From Bacteroidales bacterium (GTDB taxonomy: Bacteria; Bacteroidota; Bacteroidia; Bacteroidales; UBA932), in the NCBI GenBank assembly GCA_017615445.1, contig JAGAAD010000056.1, forward strand, positions 1 through 5,089: DNA of 5,089 nucleotides, in the 5' to 3' direction. The translations under genes and the position numbers were made by a program. Position 1 is the first letter of the stretch, and every line of letters begins with the position of its first letter. Shown here in pieces: positions 1 through 5,089 of this stretch. The notes under the pieces were generated by a model. That model was given only the letters and a program-made list of their open reading frames with translations. It did no database searches and was not told where the DNA came from.

Positions 1-1767
1 AAACTCACCCAGCCGATCAGGCGCGTGAACCTCGAACCGACAAGAGGCTTCATCCTCGCCGAGGACGGCCGGCCGATCGCCATGTCCTACCCGCGTTACC
101 AGCTCTACATCGACCCGTGGGCCCGCAAGGGCGAATTCGACCTCATGAAGAAGGACGTGCGCGCAGACAGCCTCCGGGCGTGGAAAGCCCACGCCGCGCA
201 GTTCGCGGAAGGCCTCGCCATCGTCTTCCCCGAGCGCAACGCCGCCTACTTCACCAAGCGCCTGTGCGACGCCTTCGACCGCAACAGCCGCTTCCTCAAG
301 CTCGGCCGCCCGATCGAAAAGGAGCAGCTCGACTTCCTGCGCCAGTACCCCCTCATCAGGGACGGCCGCTACAAAGGCGGAGTCTGGTGGGAGACCGTGC
401 CCACAAGACGCTACCCCTACGGCGCACTCGCGAAGCGCACTATCGGCAGCGTCACCGAAAACCAGGACGGCTCCTACTACAGCGGAATAGACGGCAAGTA
501 CAACTACGTCCTCCACGGCGAGCCCGGCCGCTACTACATGAAGAAGACGGACAACGGCTATGTCCGCGACTACGACAGCACCTACGTCAAAGCCGTGGAC
601 GGACTGGACATCCGCACTACCCTCAACATAGACTACCAGGACATCGCAGACCGCCTGCTGCGCAAATACGTGGAGCCCGAGCAGGACCTCGAGGCCGCGT
701 GCTTCGTGCTGATGGACGTGAAGACGGGCGCGATCAAGTCCATGGTCAACCTCGCCAGGGCCAACAATGGCACCGGCACGTTCGGCGAGAACGAGAATGT
801 GGCCGTGATGCGCCGCGGCGAACCCGGTTCCGTGTTCAAGATCACCACCCTGATGACCTGCATCGAGGACGGAATAGTCACCAGCATAGACCAGACCATC
901 CCCGCGAAGGACGGCCTGGTGCAGGTGGACGGCTACCAGAAGCTCTACCCTGCAGACAAGCACCTCAAGGACTACATTGCGAAATACCACTCCACCAACA
1001 TCCCCATCTGGTACTGCGTGAAGCTCTCTTCGAACAACGCCTTCAGGTATCTCGCCATCAAGAACTTCAAAGACAGGCCCGAGGACTTCATCGGCAGGCT
1101 GCACACCTACAATCTGGGCAAGTCCTTCGACTTCGACGTCTACGAGCCCATCACCACTCCCACCCTGAAGTACCCCACGGACAAGAGCTGGTCCAAGACC
1201 GACCTCGGTCAGATAGGAATGGGCTACTCCGTGAGCGTCACCCCCATGCACGTGCTGGCCTACTACAACGCCATCGCCAACGGCGGCAAGATGATGAAGC
1301 CCTACCTGGTGGAAGACATCGAGAAGAACGGCAAGGTGATAGAGAAGCTCGGCCCGTCCGTGCTGAACGCCAGCATCTGCAGGCCCGAGACGGCGAAGAT
1401 GGTCACGGAAGCGCTCTGCCATGTGACCGTGGACGACAAGGATTACCGCTACAGGGGCACGGCGTGGAGGCTTCAGTACATCCAGGACAAGGTCAAGGTG
1501 GCCGGCAAGACCGGCACGGCGGATGTGTTCACTAACGGAAAGTATGTCCAGGCGGACGGCTCCCGCAAGCAGCAGGGAACGTTCGTGGGCTTCTTCCCCG
1601 CCGAAGATCCGCAGTACTCGGTCATCTGCGTGGTGTTCTCAAAGATATCGAAGAAAGAGTTCGCCGGAGGCGTCATCCCCGCAAGCGTGGTAAGAGACTT
1701 TATCAAAGAAATCTACAATATAGATCCATACTGGAATGAAACTGTCGAAGCTGATCCAAGGACTTGA
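1..1767 (+). CDS. ftsI: FtsI/PBP3-type class B penicillin-binding protein, septal peptidoglycan D,D-transpeptidase (5' end missing)
   Basis: This is a membrane-anchored transpeptidase that cross-links stem peptides of new septal peptidoglycan on the outer face of the inner membrane, normally with the glycosyltransferase FtsW. Counting codons from base 1 (588 codons in the window), a pedestal segment opens at the RGFIL strand (codons 15-19). The transpeptidase domain follows with its three active-site motifs in order: SVFK with the acylated Ser277 and Lys280 (bases 829-840), SSN at 343-345 (1027-1035), and KTGT at 503-506 (1507-1518). The frame is open to base 1, and the cytoplasmic tail and transmembrane anchor expected before the pedestal are absent, so the true start lies upstream; the GTG at base 25 is internal. 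The protein stops about 80 residues after KTG with no PASTA domain. Its last 32 bases overlap murE. The murE neighbour and dcw context favour FtsI over the elongation PBP2. Family assignment is very secure. Confidence 0.96.
   Translation, partial: KLTQPIRRVNLEPTRGFILAEDGRPIAMSYPRYQLYIDPWARKGEFDLMKKDVRADSLRAWKAHAAQFAEGLAIVFPERNAAYFTKRLCDAFDRNSRFLKLGRPIEKEQLDFLRQYPLIRDGRYKGGVWWETVPTRRYPYGALAKRTIGSVTENQDGSYYSGIDGKYNYVLHGEPGRYYMKKTDNGYVRDYDSTYVKAVDGLDIRTTLNIDYQDIADRLLRKYVEPEQDLEAACFVLMDVKTGAIKSMVNLARANNGTGTFGENENVAVMRRGEPGSVFKITTLMTCIEDGIVTSIDQTIPAKDGLVQVDGYQKLYPADKHLKDYIAKYHSTNIPIWYCVKLSSNNAFRYLAIKNFKDRPEDFIGRLHTYNLGKSFDFDVYEPITTPTLKYPTDKSWSKTDLGQIGMGYSVSVTPMHVLAYYNAIANGGKMMKPYLVEDIEKNGKVIEKLGPSVLNASICRPETAKMVTEALCHVTVDDKDYRYRGTAWRLQYIQDKVKVAGKTGTADVFTNGKYVQADGSRKQQGTFVGFFPAEDPQYSVICVVFSKISKKEFAGGVIPASVVRDFIKEIYNIDPYWNETVEADPRT
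1691..1740 (+). promoter_or_regulatory. AT-rich translation initiation region of murE
   Basis: By hand count 14 of these 50 bases are G or C (28%), far below the flanking coding sequence. No purine-rich Shine-Dalgarno core stands at a usable distance from the ATG at 1736; the GGA directly before it is too close to act as one. Low local structure rather than rRNA pairing is the expected way to mark starts in Bacteroidota, so this stretch probably helps murE initiation while still coding for the end of FtsI. The functional role is inferred. Confidence 0.4.
1736..1767 (+). other. 32-base out-of-frame overlap of ftsI 3' end and murE 5' end
   Basis: The last ten codons and stop of ftsI (frame 1, ending TGA at 1765-1767) share bases with the first codons of murE (frame 2, from ATG 1736). 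Both readings look genuine: the murE side gives the family-typical MKLSKLIQGL, while the ftsI side is a variable, polar tail after the end of the transpeptidase fold. The overlap suggests that ribosomes finishing ftsI help to expose or reinitiate at the murE start, which is inference. Confidence 0.85.
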
Positions 1768-3136
1768 CGCGAAGATACTCGAAGGCACTCCGGAGACGGA
1801 GATACTGAGCATCTGCTGTGACTCACGCAAAGCCGCAGCGGGCTCGCTGTTCATCGCCGTGGGGGGCACCGCCCACGAAGGCCGAAGCTTTGTCCCCGAC
1901 GCGCTCGGCAGAGGCGCAGTCGCGGCGGTTCAGACCGACCGCGCGGGCCTCGCCGCGCTCGCGGACCGCTTCTTCGGCCATCCTTCCGGTGCCCTGAAAC
2001 TGGTGGGAATAACCGGCACGAACGGTAAGACCACCACCGTCACCCTTCTCTACAACCTCTTCAGGGCTATGGGCTACGAGTGCGGACTGCTGTCGACTAT
2101 CGCCAACTATGTGGGCTCGCGCAAATCCGAGACGGCAAACACCACGGCGGACCCCGTCACCATCAACTCGCTGATGCGCGAGATGGTGGATGAAGGCTGC
2201 GAGTACTGCTTCATGGAGGTCAGCTCAATCGGAGTGGAGCAGCACAGGACGGACTGCCTGGACTTCAATGTGGGCATCTTCTCCAACCTGACCCACGACC
2301 ATCTGGACTACCACAAGACGGTGGCCGAGTACCTCCGCTGCAAGAAGCTCTTCTTCGACAACCTGCCGAAGGGCGCGACAGCCATCACCAATATAGACGA
2401 CAAACACGGCCTCGTGATGGTGCAGAACACCAAGGCCAATATCGTGACATACTCCACCCGCAGCGGCGCGGACCACACAGCCAAGATCCTGGAGCAGAGC
2501 ATAGACGGCATGCTCCTGAAGATAGACGGCACCGAGGTGTGGACACGCCTTGTGGGCCAGCACAACGCCTACAACATTCTCGCTATCTACAGTGCCGCGC
2601 TTGCGCTCGGCGCGGGCAAAGAAGAAACCCTGCTGGGAATCAGCAAGCTCCAATCGGCACCCGGGCGCCTCGAGACGCTCCGCGGGCCGCAGGGGAAAAC
2701 GGTGGTTATAGACTACGCCCACACCCCTGATGCACTGGAGAATGTTCTCAAGACGCTTCGCCAGGTGGAGCCCAACCAGGAGCTGGTGTGCGTGTTCGGC
2801 TGCGGCGGCGACCGCGACCGCACTAAGCGCCCGGAGATGGCCGCGATCGCGGAGCAGTGGGCGGACCGCATCTTCGTGACGGCGGACAACAGCCGCACCG
2901 AACGCACGGAAGACATCATGGCCGAAGTCTGCACCGGCTTCTCGCCGAAGGGCCGCCTGAAAGCCCTGTGCATTGCGGACCGCGCCGAAGCCATCCGCGC
3001 CGCCATCACCATGTCCCAGAGTCCTTCCACCATCCTGCTCGCAGGCAAGGGCCACGAAGACTATCAGGTTGTAGGAACCGAAAAAGTCCACTTCGACGAG
3101 CACGAGGTGGTCGCTGAAATATTCAAACAAATCTAA
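1736..3136 (+). CDS. murE: UDP-N-acetylmuramoyl-L-alanyl-D-glutamate--2,6-diaminopimelate ligase (MurE)
   Basis: This cytoplasmic ATP-dependent ligase adds the third stem-peptide residue to UDP-MurNAc-L-Ala-D-Glu. It has 466 residues, slightly shorter than the E. coli enzyme (about 495), in the usual three domains: UDP-binding (about 1-85, with DSRK near 29-32), ATPase (about 86-315) and C-terminal (about 316-466). Visible motifs are the P-loop GTNGKTT at 94-100 with Lys98, EVSSIGVEQHR around 161-171, the lysine expected to be carbamylated at Lys203 (CKKLFF), DYAHTPD at 326-332, GCGGDRD with Arg360, DNSR at 384-387 and GKGHE at 437-441. Arg360, Asn385, Arg387, Gly437 and Glu441 match the meso-diaminopimelate contacts of E. 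coli MurE, so I infer a diaminopimelate-adding enzyme. Two positions are odd: Ser386 (usually Pro in DNPR) and Ile165 (usually His in SSH). The ATG at 1736 is chosen because MKLSKLIQGL matches the usual MurE N-terminus, although it lies inside the end of ftsI. The stop is 4 bases before mraY. Confidence 0.96.
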   Translation: MKLSKLIQGLDAKILEGTPETEILSICCDSRKAAAGSLFIAVGGTAHEGRSFVPDALGRGAVAAVQTDRAGLAALADRFFGHPSGALKLVGITGTNGKTTTVTLLYNLFRAMGYECGLLSTIANYVGSRKSETANTTADPVTINSLMREMVDEGCEYCFMEVSSIGVEQHRTDCLDFNVGIFSNLTHDHLDYHKTVAEYLRCKKLFFDNLPKGATAITNIDDKHGLVMVQNTKANIVTYSTRSGADHTAKILEQSIDGMLLKIDGTEVWTRLVGQHNAYNILAIYSAALALGAGKEETLLGISKLQSAPGRLETLRGPQGKTVVIDYAHTPDALENVLKTLRQVEPNQELVCVFGCGGDRDRTKRPEMAAIAEQWADRIFVTADNSRTERTEDIMAEVCTGFSPKGRLKALCIADRAEAIRAAITMSQSPSTILLAGKGHEDYQVVGTEKVHFDEHEVVAEIFKQI

Positions 3137-3160
3137 ACCGATGCTGTACTACCTTTTCGA
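3111..3160 (+). promoter_or_regulatory. AT-rich translation initiation region of mraY
   Basis: By hand count 18 of 50 bases are G or C (36%). The sequence before the ATG at 3141 (around AAACAAATCTAAACCG) has no Shine-Dalgarno core, and the murE stop at 3134-3136 is only 4 bases away, so mraY is probably translated by coupling or by recognition of the unstructured A-rich leader. The function is inferred from position and composition. Confidence 0.4.
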
Positions 3161-4385
3161 ACTGCTTAAAAAGTACGATATCCCCGGACAGGGACTGATG
3201 ACCTACTTCTCATTCAGGGCCATCCTCGCCAACGTGATAGCCATCATAGTGGCATATTTCTTCGGCAAGAGGGTGATCAAATGGCTGCAGAAGAGGCAGA
3301 TCGGCGAGACCGTCCGCAATCTCGGTCTCGAAGGCCAGATGAGCAAGGCCGGCACCCCCACGATGGGCGGTGTGATCATAATCGTGGCCCTGCTGGTCGC
3401 AGTGCTCCTCGTCTGCGACCTGAGCAATGTCTATGTGCAGCTTCTCATCCTCACCACCGTCTGGTGCGGCGGACTCGGTTTCGCCGACGACTATATCAAG
3501 GTCTTCAAGCACAACAAGGAAGGCCTGAGCGAAGGCAAAAAGCTCATCGGCCAGTTCCTGCTCGGAATTATGATTGCCGGCACGGTGTGCTTCAGCCCGA
3601 ACATAGTCGTCCGTCAGGAGGTGGAGCAGACCGCGCAGGTCACCGAGGCCGGAGTTCCCACCGGCGAGGTGGACCACGGCCGCTATGTCTCCGAAGACGT
3701 CATCAAGAGCACGAAGACCACCATCCCGTTCGTGAAGAGCCACGAATTCGACTACAAATACCTCATCCCCTTCAAGGGCGCGTTTGGCTGGTACTGCAGG
3801 TGGGCGCTCTATGCGCTGGTGATAATCTTCATCATCCTCGCCTGCTCGAACGGCGCGAACCTCACCGACGGCATGGACGGCCTCTCGGCCGGCACCTCCG
3901 CGATAGTCGGCGTGGTGATAGGTATCCTCGCGTGGCTCGGAGGCAATGTGATCGATGCGGGCTACCTCAACATTATGTACATCCCGGGCTCCGGCGAGAC
4001 CGCCGTGTTCATGGCGGCGTTCGTGGGAGCGCTGGTGGGCTTCCTCTGGTTCAACACCTTCCCCGCCCAGGTGTTTATGGGCGACACGGGAAGCCTGATG
4101 ATAGGAGGAGTGATCGGTGTGAGCGCAGTGCTCATCCGTAAAGAACTGCTTCTGCCCATCCTCTGCGGCATTTTCCTGATGGAGAGTCTCTCCGTCATCC
4201 TTCAGAGGGGGCATTTCAGATACACGAAACGCAAGTACGGAGAGGGCCGCAGGCTGTTCCTGATGGCTCCGCTCCACCACCATTTCCAGAAACAGAGCAT
4301 CCCCGAGCCGCGCATAGTCGTGCGCTTCTGGCTAGTGGGAATAGTTCTGGCGGTGGGAACTCTGGCACTTTTGAAGATAAGGTAG
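3141..4385 (+). CDS. mraY: Phospho-N-acetylmuramoyl-pentapeptide-transferase (MraY, lipid I synthase)
   Basis: This integral inner-membrane enzyme transfers phospho-MurNAc-pentapeptide from UDP to undecaprenyl phosphate, making lipid I; it needs Mg2+. It has 414 residues against about 360 in E. coli. I count ten hydrophobic segments, near 24-43, 75-92, 97-115, 136-152, 215-236, 247-268, 286-307, 316-336, 339-357 and 393-412. Catalytic motifs are FADDY with Asp116-Asp117, NLTDGMDGL at 240-248, MGDTGS with Asp315, and PLHHHF with His379-His381. RNLGLEGQMSKAGTPTMGG (about 59-77) is the usual family signature. The extra length sits mainly in a polar, charged segment at about 152-213 between the fourth and fifth helices, predicted to lie outside the membrane; long loops here are common in MraY of Bacteroidota. 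The start ATG is 4 bases after the murE stop and gives MLYYLFELL, a typical N-terminus for this group. The stop is 4 bases before murD. Confidence 0.97.
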   Translation: MLYYLFELLKKYDIPGQGLMTYFSFRAILANVIAIIVAYFFGKRVIKWLQKRQIGETVRNLGLEGQMSKAGTPTMGGVIIIVALLVAVLLVCDLSNVYVQLLILTTVWCGGLGFADDYIKVFKHNKEGLSEGKKLIGQFLLGIMIAGTVCFSPNIVVRQEVEQTAQVTEAGVPTGEVDHGRYVSEDVIKSTKTTIPFVKSHEFDYKYLIPFKGAFGWYCRWALYALVIIFIILACSNGANLTDGMDGLSAGTSAIVGVVIGILAWLGGNVIDAGYLNIMYIPGSGETAVFMAAFVGALVGFLWFNTFPAQVFMGDTGSLMIGGVIGVSAVLIRKELLLPILCGIFLMESLSVILQRGHFRYTKRKYGEGRRLFLMAPLHHHFQKQSIPEPRIVVRFWLVGIVLAVGTLALLKIR

Positions 4386-4410
4386 GGTTATGGCAAGAAT
4401 AGTAGTATTA
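4361..4410 (+). promoter_or_regulatory. AT-rich translation initiation region of murD
   Basis: By hand count 18 of 50 bases are G or C (36%). AGG at 4380-4382, seven bases before the ATG at 4390, is the nearest thing to a Shine-Dalgarno element in the window, but it is short and overlaps the last codons of mraY. Early murD codons (ATA, GTA, GTA, TTA, GGA) are AT-ending, unlike the rest of the gene. The role in initiation is inferred. Confidence 0.4.
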
Positions 4411-5089
4411 GGAGGAGCGGAAAGCGGTGTGGGTGCCGCTGTCCTCGCGAAAGTAAAAGGATTCGATGTCTTTCTGTCCGACAACGGAAAGCTGAAAGAC
4501 GAATACAAGGCGCTGCTGGACAACTGGCAGATCGCCTATGAAGAAGGCGGCCACACCGAGGAGAAGATCCTCAGCGCGGACGAAGTCGTCAAGAGCCCCG
4601 GCATACCCGAGACTGTCCCGATGGTCCGCAAGCTCAAGGAGAAAGGCATCCACGTCATCTCCGAGATCGAATTCGCCTCACGCTACGACAGCGCGAAGAA
4701 GATCTGCATCACCGGCTCGAACGGCAAGACCACGACCACCAGCATAATCTACTACCTACTGAAGGAAGCCGGCCTCAATGTGGGCCTCGGCGGCAACATC
4801 GGCAAGAGCTACGCCCTGCAGGTGGCCACCGAGCAGCACGACTACTACGTGCTCGAGATCAGCAGCTTCCAGCTGGACGGCTGCTACGACTTCCGCCCGG
4901 ACATCGCCATCATCACCAACATCACCCCCGACCACCTGGACCGCTACGACTACAATATGGAGAACTACGTCCGCTCGAAGTTCCGCATCACGCGCAACCT
5001 CCGTCCGGAAGACTGCTTCATATTCGACTCGGACGACAAGATCACCATCGACCACCTCAGCAAGATAGTACTGCAGGCCCGCATGCTCC
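4390..5089 (+). CDS. murD: UDP-N-acetylmuramoylalanine--D-glutamate ligase (MurD), 3' end missing
   Basis: This cytoplasmic ATP-dependent ligase adds D-glutamate to UDP-MurNAc-L-alanine, the step before MurE. Only 233 complete codons fall in the window (the family is usually about 440-450 residues); the frame is open to the last base and no stop is seen, so this is truncation by the window, not a broken gene. The N-terminal UDP-binding domain begins with MARIVVLGGAESGVGAAVLA and contains VVKSPGIP. The central ATPase domain has the P-loop GSNGKTTTT with Lys113, GLGGNIG, EISSFQLD with Glu156, TPDHLDRY with His182, and SKFRI with Lys197. These last three match the Mg2+ ligands Glu157 and His183 and the carbamylated Lys198 of E. 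coli MurD, shifted by one. The C-terminal domain and the end of the ATPase domain lie outside. The ATG at 4390 is the natural start; AGG at 4380-4382 could be a weak ribosome-binding site. An in-frame GTG at 4429 would remove the first strand and UDP-binding loop. Confidence 0.95.
   Translation, partial: MARIVVLGGAESGVGAAVLAKVKGFDVFLSDNGKLKDEYKALLDNWQIAYEEGGHTEEKILSADEVVKSPGIPETVPMVRKLKEKGIHVISEIEFASRYDSAKKICITGSNGKTTTTSIIYYLLKEAGLNVGLGGNIGKSYALQVATEQHDYYVLEISSFQLDGCYDFRPDIAIITNITPDHLDRYDYNMENYVRSKFRITRNLRPEDCFIFDSDDKITIDHLSKIVLQARML

Noticed and set aside
25..27. GTG as the start codon of ftsI
   Set aside because: The frame is open upstream to base 1, and starting here would leave the protein without its membrane anchor and just before the pedestal strand. 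The gene simply begins outside the window.
117..1535. 472-residue +3 frame inside ftsI
   Set aside because: The translation is an Arg/His/Pro/Gln-rich shadow of the true ftsI frame, which carries all three transpeptidase motifs.
2225..3130. 301-residue open frame on the minus strand opposite murE
   Set aside because: It lies wholly inside a clear murE and reads as a low-complexity mirror rich in Val, Ala, His and Arg, as expected opposite GC-rich codons. No recognisable domain is visible.
3210..4283. 357-residue open frame on the minus strand opposite mraY
   Set aside because: It is a shadow of mraY, rich in His, Glu, Asp and Ala with no membrane segment or motif; length alone is explained by codon bias.
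4410..4415. AGGAGG as a ribosome-binding site for a later murD start (GTG 4429)
   Set aside because: It encodes the Gly-Gly of the N-terminal nucleotide-binding loop. A start at 4429 would delete the first strand, and identical hexamers at 3616 and 4103 inside mraY have no gene after them.
4390..5089. murD as a pseudogene because it has no stop
   Set aside because: The frame stays open with all expected motifs to the last base, so it is cut by the window edge, not disrupted.
1..5089. Mobile element, CRISPR, defence or other novel system hidden in the window
   Set aside because: Practically every base is within four colinear, intact-looking peptidoglycan genes. I saw no direct or inverted repeats of note, no RNA gene and no foreign composition.

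Overview
The window is a stretch of the division and cell wall (dcw) cluster of a bacterium that looks like a GC-rich member of the Bacteroidota, probably order Bacteroidales. The evidence is the gene order ftsI-murE-mraY-murD with no murF between murE and mraY, a MraY with a long extra extracytoplasmic loop of the kind familiar from this phylum, a MurD N-terminus of Bacteroidales type, and translation starts that lack a convincing Shine-Dalgarno sequence. I cannot assign a genus from the sequence alone.

Layout, all on the + strand: 1-1767, 3' part of ftsI (class B transpeptidase, start lies upstream of the window); 1736-3136, complete murE, overlapping the end of ftsI by 32 bases in another frame; 3141-4385, complete mraY after a 4-base gap; 4390-5089, 5' part of murD after another 4-base gap, cut off by the window end. 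The murD reading frame is open to the last base. There is no non-coding stretch longer than 4 bases, and I see no promoter, terminator, RNA gene, repeat, mobile element or CRISPR array.

The genes work in sequence. MurD adds D-glutamate to UDP-MurNAc-L-Ala and MurE adds the third residue, most likely meso-diaminopimelate. MraY then moves the finished muropeptide from UDP onto undecaprenyl phosphate at the membrane (lipid I). FtsI cross-links the exported peptidoglycan at the septum. The tight spacing implies one polycistronic transcript, with the promoter upstream of ftsI and further genes (typically ftsW, murG, murC, ftsQ, ftsA, ftsZ in this phylum) downstream.

I find no novel system here: this is a conserved housekeeping operon. 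The points worth a second look are small. They are two unusual residues in MurE (Ser in place of Pro in the diaminopimelate-recognition motif, Ile in place of His in the substrate-binding SSH motif), an FtsI that ends right after the transpeptidase domain without PASTA repeats, the 32-base ftsI/murE overlap, a sharp drop in GC at each gene junction, and a strong context bias in isoleucine codon choice (ATA preferred before G).
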